From Lepus europaeus (taxonomy: Eukaryota > Chordata > Mammalia > Lagomorpha > Leporidae), in contig NC_084835.1 of the NCBI RefSeq assembly GCF_033115175.1, forward strand, positions 29,221,858 to 29,285,857: a stretch of DNA of 64,000 nt. The letters are read 5' to 3'. A model generated the notes under the pieces. That model had not been told where the DNA came from and did not search any database. It worked only from the letters and a program-made list of their open reading frames with translations. Position 1 is the stretch's first letter. Each line of letters starts with the position of its first letter. Of the stretch, positions 20,565 through 31,477 are shown one piece after another. A program made the translations under genes and the position numbers.

Positions 20565-20880
20565 TGCACGTGCAGCTCCCTCTGCCTGGAGTACCTGCCT
20601 TCCCCCCCGACCCCCGCCCCTGGCTGCCTGCTGCTTATCCTCAGAGGTCAGCTTCAAGGCCGCTTCTCCAGGCCACTCTCTCAATGACTGCTCCTGCTCA
20701 GATACCTCTGGCCAGCACTCCCACCTCTGCCCTCCTGCACCTGTTCCTGAGCAATGCAGCACTGTACTTGCAAGGGCCGGCCTGGTTCGTGTCTGTGTGT
20801 ACGCTAGGCTGTCTTCATGAGGACGCAGTCTCTGCGGTGTTTCGGATGTGCCTGCCACTAAGTGAGCGCTCGGGAAGAAC
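20565..20880 (+). mobile_element. L2 LINE 3' region, sense
   Basis: 'CAGCTCCCTCTGCCTGGAGT' then 'TCAGAGGTCAGCTTCAAGG', 'TCTCCAGGCCACTCTCTCAA', 'GACTGCTCCTGC' and a terminal 'GTCTGTGTGTACGCTAGGCT' fit the L2 3' block ('ttccctctgcctggaatgc...tcagctcaaatgtcacctcctc'). Confidence 0.68.
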
Positions 20881-20979
20881 GTGAGTGGGTTAAGGCAAGA
20901 GCTGAGCCCACGGATGCTAACAAACGTTTCTCACACCCTCGCTGTGGACCAGCAAGTGCCCTAAATGCTGGCCAGAGGT

Positions 20980-21060
20980 CGGCTGCAACCTTGGTACTAC
21001 TGACATTTCAGACGGGCTTATTTCTCGTTGCCATGGGCACCAAACGGAAGAGCATGAGAC
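20980..21060 (-). mobile_element. MER20 fragment, antisense
   Basis: 'GCTGCAACCTTGGTACTACT' then 'GACATTTCAGACGGGCTTAT' matches the right terminus of MER20 in reverse ('ctcaacctcggcactattgacattttgggccggataa'). The remainder is lost. Confidence 0.6.
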
Positions 21061-21104
21061 AAGGCCTAACTGGAGCTCCGTCTGTGGGAGCCACCTATTT
21101 CTTC

Positions 21105-21295
21105 TTCCCCTCTCTAGGTTAGGCAAACTCAGGTAAATCACTGCACCTCCCTAAGCCTCCATTTTCTCTTCAAAGGGAAGACGGTAACTCCAACCTCTTC
21201 CGGTGGTTGAGAAGAAAGAATAAAACAAACGCTGCCTGTAGAGGCCCAGACTAGCTCCTGACATGAAATAGGAGTTCGGTTGATGGTTCTGCTCA
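21105..21295 (+). mobile_element. MIR SINE, sense
   Basis: 'GGTAAATCACTGCACCTCCC', 'TAAGCCTCCATTTTCTCTTC' and 'GACGGTAACTCCAACCTCTT' keep the MIR order (caagtcacttaacctct / cctcagtttcctcatct / taatagtacctac). Confidence 0.75.
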
Positions 21296-21585
21296 CCTCC
21301 CCCTCCACACTGGTCCATAGAGAGCAGGGAGGTGACACCAGCTTGGGGTGTTTGTGCCCAGGCTACGCACTGGCTGCTCAACTGCATGATGCAGACTAAA
21401 GAGGGAACTCATCTCAGGGGCCAGGAAGCACCAGAGAAACAAGGAACCCCAAGCTTCCTTCAAACTGTGCAACCCATGCCTCCAAGCTGGGGCACCTCCG
21501 GCAGCCAGCCACGTTGGCAGCCTCCCACTTTCTCCTGGGCTCTTCCTGTCGGCACGGCCCAGCCCTCTTCACAAAGCTTCAGTGG

Positions 21586-21611
21586 TTGCTTTTTTTTTTT
21601 TTTTTTTTTTC
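21586..21611. repeat. Poly-T tract
   Basis: An uninterrupted run of about 26 T with no SINE body on either side, so it is annotated as a homopolymer only. Confidence 0.95.
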
Positions 21612-21883
21612 CAGGGCTCCAGCTGTTAGATAAACTCTCAAGAATATTTCTGTGGCAGGTACAAACCTGGACAGGAAGCCTCAGGAAGAAATCCTAAATT
21701 AATTATATGTCAACATTGAAGCCACAAAAAGGAGCAGTTGTCATAAATTTTTGGGAGCTTAGAATCCAATTTTAGTTGTAAATGCAAGCAAGCTCACTGA
21801 CTCACTCATGAACAAGTGCCAACAAAATGATATATTTTACATTCTTTCACAGCTTGTTTTGGCTAAACACAATGAAAAAAAGA

Positions 21884-21928
21884 GAATGAGAGAGAGAGAG
21901 AGAGAGAGAATAAGAGAGAGAGAGAGGA
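21884..21928. repeat. (GA)n microsatellite
   Basis: About 20 GA units with a single 'ATAA' interruption. Confidence 0.95.
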
Positions 21929-22339
21929 ATTACAGTTCTTGCTCTTCAGTGGGCAGAGGCATTCAGGCATGCAAAAGAGCTCCAGCACATGTGTGCCAAA
22001 GCAGAAGAAACCAGCTGAGCCCACCCACTTTTTCAGTTGCCTTTGACCTTCACTGAGGAAGGCTCCACAGCAAGTCATTTGCACCATGACCCAAGGCTGG
22101 CCATTCCCCATGAGAGATCAAGATGCCTCCAGACACTGCCCCCTGGTTGGTTTGCAGTCCTGCCCATACTCTGGCACGGGGACAATTCTTGAAACAACAG
22201 TTTTCTGAGCGTTTGTCCTGGGTTGAATTTGGTGGTAAATAGTCACTGGCAAAAAGGCAGAAAAGTCTCCTAAGCATCACAAAGGTAGAATGGAAGCTGG
22301 GCTACTGCTGTTATTTTTGCTTTCTGTTTACCTTCTCTT

Positions 22340-22955
22340 ATTATTCATTCAGCTGAATAGATATTTTTGCCAGCCACAAGCTAAGACTGGGAATTCGTTG
22401 GGGCGTGAGACACAGACCTTGATCTTGGAGACTGGCGGCTAAGTCAGGGCCACAGACAGGGAAAAGAAACAGACAGATAGGGGCAATACCAGGTGATGTG
22501 TGAGCTAATGGGGGGCTGGGGAGGGAAGACACAGTACTGCAGCAGCCTGGAAGACACCTGGGAGAGTGCCAGGGCAGACTCCCCATTGCAGCTCACTTCC
22601 AGGCTGAGGCATGAGGGGCAGTGAGTAGGGTCCCCCAGAGGAAGAGGGAAGCAAGGAGCTTCTGGAGTACAGGAACAGCATGTGGCAGGGCCTGAAACAG
22701 GAAACAGCGCCAAACTACGGTCTATGCAGAGCACTGCAAACACCCTGGACAGCTGAATACGGACGTGGAAGAGGAAGTGGTGGGAAAAAGATGGCGAGGC
22801 GAGGAAGGCCAGGCCATGGGGACTCGGTTTATAATGAAAAGATTGGATGCTCACCCTCAGGGTGGTGGGACGTCTAAGGGTGATCTGTCCGGCTGTGTGA
22901 CTTGGGAGGGCACCGCTGAGCACAACATGAGGGCAGGGGGGAATGCTGAGGGCTA
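22340..22955 (-). mobile_element. Long L2 LINE fragment, antisense
   Basis: The order is that of antisense L2: 'AGATATTTTTGCCAGCCACA', 'CAGACCTTGATCTTGGAGAC', 'ACAGGAACAGCATGTGGCAG', 'GGCCTGAAACAGGAAACAGC', 'GGCCAGGCCATGGGGACTCG', 'GTTTATAATGAAAAGATTGG'. About 600 bp of decayed 3' L2. Confidence 0.72.
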
Positions 22956-22959
22956 CGTT

Positions 22960-23420
22960 TCCTTACCTCATGGATAAAGAACCCTATGGGCATTATGAGT
23001 TGCACTGTGTCGCATACAAAGTGATATGCAATGCCTAATCCCGTCGCATGTGCCTGTGGCTTCATGTGGAAGAGGGTCTTTGTTTTCGCAGTTGTATTCA
23101 AATGAAGAAGAAGTTATACTGGATTGGGATAGGCTGGCATCCCCAGCAGAAGAGGCAAATGTGGACACAGAGCCACAGAAAAGACTCACAGAGAGAATGC
23201 CACGTGATGATGGGGGCAGGGACCCAAGAGATGCATCCACAAGGCAAGGAATGCAAAGGGCTACCAGCAACCAGCAAAAACTAGGAAGAAGCATGGAGCG
23301 ATCCTCCCTGGAACCATCTAAGAGAGACATCTGGCCTCCAGGACTGTGAGAGAATGCATCTGTGTCATGTGAGGTCACCCAGATTGTGGTACTGAATGAC
23401 AGCACCCCTAGGGCAGTAAT
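22960..23420 (-). mobile_element. ERVL-MaLR LTR (MLT1/MST-type), antisense
   Basis: 'GTGATATGCAATGCCTAATC', 'ATACTGGATTGGGATAGGCT', 'AATGTGGACACAGAGCCACA', 'GCAAGGAATGCAAAGGGCTA', 'CTGGCCTCCAGGACTGTGAG' and 'TTGTGGTACTGAATGACAGC' follow the well-known MaLR LTR pattern. It is non-coding. Confidence 0.78.
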
Positions 23421-24230
23421 TCAGAAGCCACGGTGGAGCCTGGCTGTACCGATCCCAACAGCCAAACTCCCAAGCCATGCAGGTGCTCAGGGGCCGTCGG
23501 GGTACAGGGTTAGCTGAGATCCAAGAGGCACCTCCCCTTGTCTCTGTCTCCCTTTGACCTGGTTGAGCAACCTGTGCTCAGATGCCCAAGTTGGGGGCGC
23601 TCCCAAGGGTGGCCATGCATGAGAGGGTTAGCACCGAAAGTCAATATTTGTCCACAGACAGCAGTTGTGTTTGCACTAGGAAAGCCCCAACAGGTTTTCT
23701 CAGAGATCTCAATCCGTGTGGTCTTCAGGCCATGAATTAACCTCGTCCTGAGGAAACCCTTGAAGATGAGCCAGGAGGGACAAAAGCCCCAAACAGTAGG
23801 CCCTGGCAGGCAGCAGCTCCGGAAGCTGGAGGGGACTGGTCGCTGGGCCAGGCTCTTCAGGGGGATTCAGTGCACAATCGCTGTGCTTGTGTTACTGTGG
23901 GTTCAGCCTAAGGCTCCCAGCCCTCCCTCAGAGCTCATCAGCTGCTCCCAGCTGGAAGCGGTAATGTCATCCTCTTCCCAGGGCCACCAGCTGACACAGC
24001 TGACAGGCTGTGGGCAGCAGGAGCACAAATGTCCCCATACTTGCTTCAGGAGGAAGAGATGCTGCAGCCACATAGACGCTGGCCGGGTCAGGTGCAAGGA
24101 TGTCAGAAAGTACCAGCACCACTGTTCTCTGCCTAGCACACTGCCTGCTGTGGTGGGGTCTTAATCAATGAATCATTAATGAACGAAGACCTTGGGCTCC
24201 TTAATCCAACTGGATTTAAATTAAACCCCA
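23421..24230. other. Unique sequence; possible MIR/L2 tail near the end
   Basis: Near 24120-24185, 'CTGCCTAGCACACTGCCTGC' and 'TTAATCAATGAATCATTAAT' resemble the tail of an old L2/MIR. Nothing else recognised. Confidence 0.4.
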
Positions 24231-24537
24231 TGGGAGTCGGCACTTTGACGTAGTGGGTAAAGCCATTGTTGGCAGCGCCGGCATCCCATATGAATGCCAG
24301 TCCAAGTCCCGGCAGCTCCACTTCCAATCCCGCTCTTGGCTAATGGCCTGGAAAAGCATGGCCTAAGTACTGGGGCTCCTGCACCCACGTGGGAGACCCT
24401 GGAGAAGCTCCTGGCTTCTGATCAGTCCAGCTCCAGTCATTGTGCCCCTGTCGGAAATGAACCAGTGGATGGAAGATCTCACTTTCTCTAACTCTAACTT
24501 TCAAAAAATAAATCTTTAAAATAAATAAAATAAATCA
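24231..24537 (+). mobile_element. CSINE, sense
   Basis: 'GGGAGTCGGCACTTTGACG', 'GGCATCCCATATGAATGCC', 'CACCCACGTGGGAGACCC', 'CCAGTGGATGGAAGATCTC' and 'AACTTTCAAAAAATAAATC' with an A-rich tail. First of three same-strand CSINEs. Confidence 0.94.
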
Positions 24538-24587
24538 GATCCCAGTGTATCTCATGGCTAGCTATAACCTTGAATAAGAAACTGGGA

Positions 24588-24935
24588 GCCAGGGCTGTGG
24601 CTCACTTGGTTAATCCTCTGCCTGCGGCGCCGGCATCCCATATGGGCGCTGGGTTCTAGTCCTGGGTGCTCCTCTTCCAGTCCAGCTCTCTTCGGTGGCC
24701 CAGGAGGGCAGTGGAGGATGGCCCAAGGGCTTCGGCCCCTGCACCCACATGGGAGACCAGGAGAAGGCACCTGGCTCCTGGCTCTGGATCGGCGGGCGCA
24801 GCGCCGGCTGTAGCGGCCAGTTGGGGAGTGAACCAACAGAAGGAAGACCTTTCTCTCTGTCTCTGTCTCTCTGTCTATAACTCTACCTGTTAAAAAAAAC
24901 AATACAAAACAAAACAAACAAACAAAAAAACCCTG
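24588..24935 (+). mobile_element. Young CSINE2, sense
   Basis: It is close to a full-length young copy: 'CAGGGCTGTGGCTCACTTGG' with the A box, 'GGGTTCTAGTCCTGG' B box, 'GGAGGATGGCCCAAGG', 'GGATCGGCGGGCGC', 'GAAGGAAGACCTTTCTCTC' and an A-rich tail with CAAAACAAAC units. High identity between its parts and the family pattern suggests a recent insertion. Confidence 0.95.
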
Positions 24936-25020
24936 CACTTTTCTAGGCCTTAACTCTCTAGTCTGTGAGATGAGGATAGTAAAAGCCCAGATATCCCATA
25001 GCATCATGAAGAGTGCATTC

Positions 25021-25305
25021 AAGGGTGGGCACGTGGTGCAGGCATTAAGATGCTGCTTGCGACGCTTGCATCTGGTATCAGAGTGCCTGGGCTGGAGTTC
25101 CTGCTTCACTTCTGATCAAGTGCTCGAGTACTTGGGTCCTGGCCATCCATGTGAAAAACTCAGACTGAGTTCTTGGTTCCTGGCTTCAGCCTGGCCCAGC
25201 CCCAGCTGTTGGAGGCATTTGGGGAGTGAAGCAGCAAATGACAGATCTCTGTCTCTCTCCCTTTTAAATTAATAATAATAAAACTTGAGAGAGAGAGAGA
25301 ATTAG
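25021..25305 (+). mobile_element. CSINE, sense
   Basis: 'GGGTGGGCACGTGGTGCAGG', 'TTCTGATCAAGTGCTCGAG', 'GGGGAGTGAAGCAGCAAATG', a short TCTC run, an AATAATAAT-type tail and a short (GA)n. Third of the cluster. Confidence 0.88.
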
Positions 25306-25390
25306 AGATCATATATATTAATGCTTAGTGGGGTGCCTGACAGCCTAAAAGGTTCAGTAAATATTAGCCAATATGATTATCATTTTTATC
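25306..25390 (+). mobile_element. MIR tail fragment, sense
   Basis: 'ATGCTTAGTGGGGTGCCTGA', 'GGTTCAGTAAATATTAGCC' and 'ATGATTATCATT' match the MIR 3' end ('cttagcacagtgcctggcaca...caataaatatta'). Confidence 0.6.
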
Positions 25391-26419
25391 ACATGCCAAT
25401 AAAACAAAAGTGCTAATGTTTGCCAGCTCTACTCTAGAGGGAGGAGGGGAAGATAGAGCCAGGGGAGAAATTCTCCTAAGAGTTCAGGTCACACATCCCT
25501 CCCGCTGCCTTGATCTCAACTGGCCTTGGTGACAACTCTGTGACACAGAACAAGGATTTTCACCTCCCCTTCTGATAAGAGCATCTGCAGTTCAGGGCAG
25601 CTGAGGATCCTGGGCAAATGCTTTCCAGTGACACGCAGCGGAGCAGGAGCCTACCCCCGAGCTCTGCCCACGACATCACAGCAGCAATGACTGCTCCCTG
25701 CAGGAACAGGTGAGAGTCAGCTGCAAAGTGACTCCGCAGGTGGAGGTGGGAAAGCAAGTTCTGCAAAAGACAGCACGCAAGGAAGCAGCAAGAGACCCGG
25801 GCAACCACTTCCTGTGAGGGTGTTGGCACCGCCCTGTCCCTGACCTCTGTCTCTAAATCTCTTCCAGTGTTCAAGTCCTAGGAGCAGTAACAAGGTGGAG
25901 CCCAAAGCTCCTGGCTGAATTTAACCATTTCATTTCCTGAGCTCCCGTTTCTTCTTCTGTCGGGCCGAGAGGACGAGAGCCCCCAGGCTGACTCCGAGGC
26001 TCAGCAGTAATACGTACATGAAAGGGCTCCGTGAGCAGGACGAATATTAAAAAGAATGAAGCCAAATACGATGGCAGATTGGAAAAGAGAACCAGAAGGA
26101 AATGGTCCAAGATAAAAATGCATTAATATTAACCAACAGGTTCCTTCAGAACAACAAAGCTATGAAACAATAATTTTAGAGAAACAAAACCCTGCCTAGG
26201 AAAAGTTTGCCAGAAGGAGCGGAAATGAAGGCACAACCAAGTGGCCCTTGGCTTACCTATCTGGAAAACACAAGATGAAAAAGATTCTTTGTAAACCAAT
26301 ATTTGTAAAAGCCCCACTGGGCTTTCTGCCTGCACAGACTGCCTATTCTCTTGGCAAAGGATGAAAACAAGTACATTCTTACTTAAAATGAGCGCGAAGC
26401 AAATTCAGGTGAATGTTAT
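25391..26419. other. Mostly unique; possible MIR relic
   Basis: At about 25525-25640 'TTTTCACCTCCCCTTCTGAT' could be a diverged antisense MIR core. No other family was identified; short frames on the minus strand are not recognised. Confidence 0.35.
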
Positions 26420-26540
26420 CAGCATCATCAGGAGCTACCACTTAGTGAATGCCTACTATGTGCCGGGCCCCGTGCAAGGAACTGTGCCCAGATACCTTAC
26501 CTGGCAAAAGCATTTTCAGAACTCTTACAAGGCACTCGCC
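26420..26540 (-). mobile_element. MIR fragment, antisense
   Basis: 'TTAGTGAATGCCTACTATGT', 'GCCGGGCCCCGTGCAAGGAA' and 'CAGATACCTTACCTGGC' follow the antisense MIR 3' end. Confidence 0.68.
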
Positions 26541-26569
26541 ACAGTCAGTCATTTGAGTATTCCTAAATT

Positions 26570-26687
26570 GTAATGTTTATTTGCTCAACAGATTCTCCCA
26601 TGTTGTGAGTGTCTGTTGTGTGCAGACATGGTACTGTCTGGGACAGACACCATGATGACCAAGGCCGAGCTCCTTTCTCTAAGACAA
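26570..26687 (-). mobile_element. L2 fragment, antisense
   Basis: 'TTATTTGCTCAACAGATTCT', 'GTGAGTGTCTGTTGTGTGCA' and 'GACATGGTACTGTCTGGGAC' match the antisense L2 terminus. Confidence 0.6.
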
Positions 26688-26905
26688 GGTTTCTCAACTT
26701 CAGCACTTCTCATTGTGGGAGACAACAATGCTTGCCTGATAATTCTTTGATGCAGGAGACTGTTCTGTGAACTATGGGATGTTTGGCATCATCCTTGACT
26801 TGACCTCTACTCATGTTGATGCCAGCAGGGCCTTACTTGGACAACCAGAAATGTCCCCAGACCTTCTCAAGTGCTCCCCATTGAGAGAAATACTGCCTGG
26901 AGAAA
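26688..26905 (-). mobile_element. MER20 (hAT-Charlie), antisense, near full length
   Basis: 'AGGTTTCTCAACTTCAGCAC', 'TGATAATTCTTTGATGCAGG', 'GGGATGTTTGGCATCATCC', 'GATGCCAGCAGGGCC' and 'ACAACCAGAAATGTCCCCAG' keep the complete reversed MER20 order over about 215 bp. Confidence 0.85.
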
Positions 26906-27794
26906 TGGAGACCATGAGTCTTAGGCTAAGTCTAAGGTTGCACCTTAGCGAGGAGGGGGCCCTAAGGAAACAGATGCCACAGTTGATCTTAGAAGTCAGT
27001 ATGGCTTTGTGCCAGTGGATTGAGACTGGGGAGGTGGGAGTTCCCAGACCAGAGCCACTGGGACCCCATCTCATTTGCCATCAATGCCTATCTCCCTTCC
27101 CTTCCACCTTTGCATTCTTTGATTCCTTTTTCTCCCCATATCTGCCACATCACATCAGTCACAAACATTTAATTTGTTAAAGTCAGTTAACCCATCTCCT
27201 GAACCCAAGACATCCTTGCATATTGCAAATGAATGTGTTAACTATCCACGGAGCTGCTGGATCACTCTTTGGAGCATGGCTCCCATTTTGACGCCTTAAA
27301 CAGTAATTCAGTGGGGCTGTTGCAAAAAAGTCTTAGAGGAAAGAGAGTTGAGATGATTCTATTCCCCAGATATCTTGGGATTTTTAAACTTCAAAGTTGT
27401 ATTTCAGTTCCAAGAGTAGCCTAACCTTTGCAAAGGTTACTCTGCAAATGTATGCAAGATAAAGAATTCCCTAAGAGAATGGCTGCCAGGATCCTAAGCC
27501 TACATTCATATCTAATTTATAATCACCCTGGAGAAAAAGGGTTCCTCTTTCAAGGAGCTCACATTACCCCTGGTCTGGCACAGTGCAGAGGAGTGACAGG
27601 TGCAATTTACGTGAATAATCACCACAATCAGCCGCACTGGAGAACGAACCAGGGCCATGCTCTTCAGAGGGAGAAACTGCTGAGTCACTCGGTCAACTAT
27701 TGCTTTCTCCAAATGGTGCCAAAGTCACTGGCTGCTACTGATTGGATGCTACAGACAAAGGAGAGGCAAAATGGTCTTCTACTTCAGTTCAAGC
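26906..27794. other. Unique sequence, nothing firmly recognised
   Basis: A short segment at about 27540-27580 ('CAAGGAGCTCACATTACCC') could be antisense L2. The remainder has no recognised family. Confidence 0.4.
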
Positions 27795-27945
27795 ACCTTG
27801 TGGGCCGGGCGATCTGGTTCCAGTCCCAACACTGACATGCAATCATTGTCCTCAGGCAATGGGACTTATGGAGATGACGACAATGATAATACATGTATCT
27901 CACAGCTGGCCCTCCGCATGAATGAATCAACAAGGGAGTATAGTT
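27795..27945 (+). mobile_element. MIR SINE, sense
   Basis: 'GATCTGGTTCCAGTCCCAAC', 'CAATGATAATACATGTATCT' and 'AATGAATCAACAAGG' fit MIR from its tRNA-derived part to the 3' region. Confidence 0.62.
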
Positions 27946-28099
27946 TTCCTTCAACTGAAGCAATGAGCTGCCTCTGCCATGGCATTCTATTCAAAACCAG
28001 AGACACCTTATTCTGGGACGTAGGCGATTTATCGGTTTATGAAAACCACGCTGTGGGCCAGGGCTTGGCAAGATAATACAAACGCTAAAGGCCACAAGG

Positions 28100-28255
28100 C
28101 TTTGTGAGTGTTACGTCTGTCACCAACCCTGCATTTTGCAATTGTGGCAGGAAAGCAGTCACAGACAATAAGTAAATGAATGGGTGTGACTGTGAGCCAA
28201 TAGAACAAAAACAGGTGGCAACTGGACTTGGCTGTGGGCTGTAATTGGCCGGCCC
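28100..28255 (+). mobile_element. Fossil hAT-type DNA transposon fragment (MER family)
   Basis: 'GGAAAGCAGTCACAGACAAT', 'AAGTAAATGAATGGGTGTGA', 'CAATAGAACAAAAACAGGTG' and 'GGCTGTGGGCTGTAATTGGC' are those of the common 'gcagccatagacaatacgtaaacgaatgggcgtggctgtg..' MER element. The same family recurs at 55078. Confidence 0.65.
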
Positions 28256-29639
28256 CGGTGTGGCTAGAGACGTACAATGTGCGTCCTCTGCATCGTGACC
28301 AGCCCCCAGTTCACTGGGCGGGGAGAGCAGCCCGGCCACCTCTGAGGACATCTGCAACAGCAGCAGCCCCGTCTCTCCCTCGGCTCATCTTCCTGTGGTT
28401 GGAGCCTACAAAATTCTCCCTGCCGCAGCCCAGTTTTCAGCTGAGGAGCAAAGATCTCCAAGATTATTGGCATCAAAAGCCACACTGTCTCCCTGCATTA
28501 GGCTGGGGCCTGCAGAGCAGGGAAATCAGAAGGAAGGGATGGCTGGAAACGGAGCACCCAGGCACAGGAACTTGGCTCGTCTTCCCTGGAAAATCAAATC
28601 CAAGTGTTAACAGAGTTACGAAGCCCAATGATTACAGGCAGCAGTTGGAGGTGGGGATGGGTTGCTCTCCCACCAGAACACCTTTCCGGCTCACACATGA
28701 GCATAATTTGGATGCTAACAAAACTACGAAGGAATAGTTTGATCGTGAGGTCATCACACGGGGCTCCAGAGCCCCGCTGACCTTTTGAAGTCTGCTCAGG
28801 GAACCTCATTATGTTGCATTTCTGAGTCGATCCCTTCTCTGATTTTTTCCAAGTCTCTTTGCCCCTGCATTCCTTTGATGGTTAGATTTTTGACTCGATA
28901 GAGAGGCATAGGCCGAGGGGAGGGAGGGCCACAGAGGGAACCAGGAGAAAAGACCTGATTATTAAGTGAATAATCCACTCTGGGGGCCTTGGCCTGCTAC
29001 TCCTTGGGCTGGGCTTGCTGGCTACGATGCCTGCAAGGAGCAGTAATTCTCAGAAAGCCAGACTCCCATCGGTTACCAACACAATTTGGAATGAATTGAT
29101 GCAACCCTCGTGTTGCAAGCAGGAGCCCTTGCCAAAGCAAGCACACAGTTTCCCATCTTGTAAAGCAGTCGTTGGGAGTAACTTCTAGAGAAAGGAAGCC
29201 GATCCCTCCCGTGACAAGCCACCCCTCCCCTGCCCCCTCAACACTAATGTGTTTGCTCAGCCCACTGGCTGCTCCTGACATGCATTTGCGTCCTTGCTGC
29301 CATTTTTCATACTAATGACTCCCAACTTCCTGCTAGCAGAATGTCAGAACACGGAGAGGTCCCCAAAGATGCTCGGCTCCCTTGAAAAAGATGATAAAGG
29401 GTGGCCTGGTGTATAACCACACGCACAAATCACAGATGCTCCTGATCTCGTCGGCAAAGGAGCTCCTTCTCCCCCTGAATTCAACCTGCTGACGGGAGCT
29501 CTCAGCCCGGCCCAGCTCTCCCGCTCCGGAACAGAAATGAACTCCTCTGCCTGGCTGCCTTCCTGCACGGCTCGGCTTTCCCTGGGCACCACTGGCAAGG
29601 GCAGGACGTAATCCTCCTCTCTCGTTCTAGCTGCAACAC
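28256..29639. other. Unique sequence, no repeats recognised
   Basis: About 1.4 kb without any interspersed repeat that I recognise. It includes 28995-29220 with mixed motifs such as GTAATTCTCAG and CGGTTACC. The whole stretch could include a conserved block, but motif density is lower than in the called candidates. Confidence 0.4.
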
Positions 29640-29880
29640 ATCTGAAGTTTTAAGGCCAAAAGCAAACCTGGGGAGGGAGCTCTTCTCACTTGTTTGAATG
29701 AAAGACTTGGAAACTCCACAGTTGTTAATCATGATTGTGAAAAAAAAAAAAAAAAAAAAAGACAGAAAGAAAAGGGCAAATAAAACCCTGGAACTGTCCG
29801 CAGCTTCAGCCTTTCCCTGTAGATATTCCAGGTCCAAGCCTGCTTCGTGCCAAGATTTCAAGGCCATGCAACATCTTTGG
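29640..29880. promoter_or_regulatory. Repeat-free block around a 22-A tract, weak enhancer candidate
   Basis: 'AGTTGTTAATCATGATTGTG' (29718-29737) carries homeodomain-type TTAATCATGATT just before an A-homopolymer at about 29739-29760. No SINE body is next to the A run. Confidence 0.28.
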
Positions 29881-29929
29881 CTTGATCATCCCTTCCACAG
29901 GATGCATCCTCTGTGGCTGGGACGCGGGA

Positions 29930-30045
29930 AGACCACAGGCTGGCTTCTAGTCCTGCTTCTTCTTCCCAACTCCACATCAACACCCAGAGGAATCTGGGTT
30001 AAATCACTCAACGTTTCAGTGCCTGGATCAGGGCCCCTTGGGGTC
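29930..30045 (+). mobile_element. MIR fragment, sense
   Basis: 'CTGGCTTCTAGTCCTGCTTC' and 'TTAAATCACTCAACGTTTCA' match the MIR core ('ctgcttctgccac...caaatcactcaacctctctg'). Confidence 0.6.
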
Positions 30046-30499
30046 TCTCCTCCCATAGCTAAGGACCAAGGTGTTGTGACAATGTCTCTTTGCTCTCTGC
30101 AAACACCACCAGCAAGGGAGGCTCCTAATTCGTGTTAGGTACAGGTTAGCACCGAGTAGAAAGCTCAGTAAGAGCCACCCCTGCCTTCAAACCAGCAAGC
30201 AAATACATCTCTCTCTTCCTGCTCCCCACCAATGGTATCACAAGTGTGGAATGAGGATGATGACTACTGAGAACAACTTCAGTATCAGTGTCATTCCCAA
30301 GGCTGTCTGTCTATAAACATCGCTCACCTCTCCCCAAGCCCTTTCACTCCTGTTTGGGAGAGGAGGACGCCATGGGCCTCAGGTGTTAAGTGACAGTGCC
30401 AGGATCAAATCTGGCTGGCTGCAGGGCCCTCCTGAGGGACATCCCCAGCTCAGGGACATAAAGGTCGGGCCCGGCTCTTTCAGCACTTGTGCTGGGTTC
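30046..30499. other. Mostly unique; short MIR-like piece
   Basis: 'GTTAAGTGACAGTGCCAGGA' at about 30386 resembles antisense MIR. Nothing else recognised. Confidence 0.38.
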
Positions 30500-30630
30500 T
30501 CAGTTTGTCATTCACTTTTCCCATTTATTCCAACATACTTGAATGGACTCCTTGTAGGAGCCTGATCCGGGGTTAGGTGCTGGACGGCAGCATCCGAGGA
30601 CGGGGTCCCCGCCCCATGGGGCCTGCAGTG
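30500..30630 (-). mobile_element. L2 fragment, antisense
   Basis: 'CATTTATTCCAACATACTTG' and 'GATCCGGGGTTAGGTGCTGG' fit the antisense L2 end, diverged. Confidence 0.5.
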
Positions 30631-30959
30631 GACTACAAGCCGCCTACACCCCTCTTTGCCGGCGAAGACCCCTGGCCCTGAGAATGCTGGAGGCGTGAGT
30701 CAGAAGACATGTCCATGGCCAGCTAGACAGAGGGAGCTGCAAAGACAGAGCCGATGCTGCAAGGCTCATGGGGCAAACCGCCTCTCAGCAGAGTACACTT
30801 CCCTCACCCCAGAGGGGGATTTTCATGGTCAGTAAAGCATGTGTGTCCAACAGGGGACACAGGGCTCAAGGATTCAGAAAGGGTCCCTCCTTCTCCCCCG
30901 TGTCCCTATGACAATGGTGCTGTCTGTATTCGTCACCTTCAGTACCTTTCACTGCACCC

Positions 30960-31080
30960 TGGTGCAGTTCATTGAGTGCTGAGCACGTGCTGTGCATTGT
31001 GGCACGTAATCCTCACCGCCACCCTGCGCGGTGAGCGGTCACATTCCCATCCCTGTCCTGATGCTCCACCCTGGGTGTCG
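30960..31080 (-). mobile_element. MIR fragment, antisense
   Basis: 'ATTGAGTGCTGAGCACGTGC', 'GTAATCCTCACCGCCACCCT' and 'GCGCGGTGAGCGG' follow antisense MIR, with several CpGs retained. Confidence 0.65.
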
Positions 31081-31364
31081 GTTACCGCACACAAGGGGAG
31101 GCTACGGAGACAAAGAGGAGAACCTAGCAGAGAAGGGAGGAGAGGGGAGGAGACAGCAGCTGCAGAAGCATTTTCTGGCAGGGGGCTGGTGTGCGGAGAG
31201 CGGAGCGGCTGCTAACCAGACAGCCACAACGTGTGCACTGCTGGGGATACTGGCTCAGCGGGGAGCCTCAGGACCTCTCATTCCTTGCCCCTGACTCTCA
31301 CATACCCGCTCTTCACCCAGGACAGTCTGTGCTTTCTCTCCTCCACATCTGGAGGCTCCTTAAA
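31081..31364. other. Unique sequence, nothing recognised
   Basis: Purine-rich then mixed; three open frames of 62-97 codons overlap here without any recognisable protein. Confidence 0.35.
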
Positions 31365-31470
31365 AAGATCTCATTTGAATCAGAGGTTCCAGGTACTTTT
31401 GATGATGCAAAGAAAGTGAAGCCCAGAGAGGCTCAAGCCATCCGGCGAACGAGAGGCGGCACAGCAAGCC
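31365..31470 (-). mobile_element. MIR fragment, antisense
   Basis: 'GATGCAAAGAAAGTGAAGCC' and 'CAGAGAGGCTCAAGCCATCC' match the antisense MIR core ('gatgaggaaactgaggcccagagaggttaagtaactt'). Confidence 0.6.
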
Positions 31471-31477
31471 GGGTGAG

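Noticed and set aside
24588..24700. tRNA-like A and B boxes in the young CSINE
   Set aside because: They are the internal Pol III promoter of the SINE; there is no cloverleaf and no independent tRNA gene.
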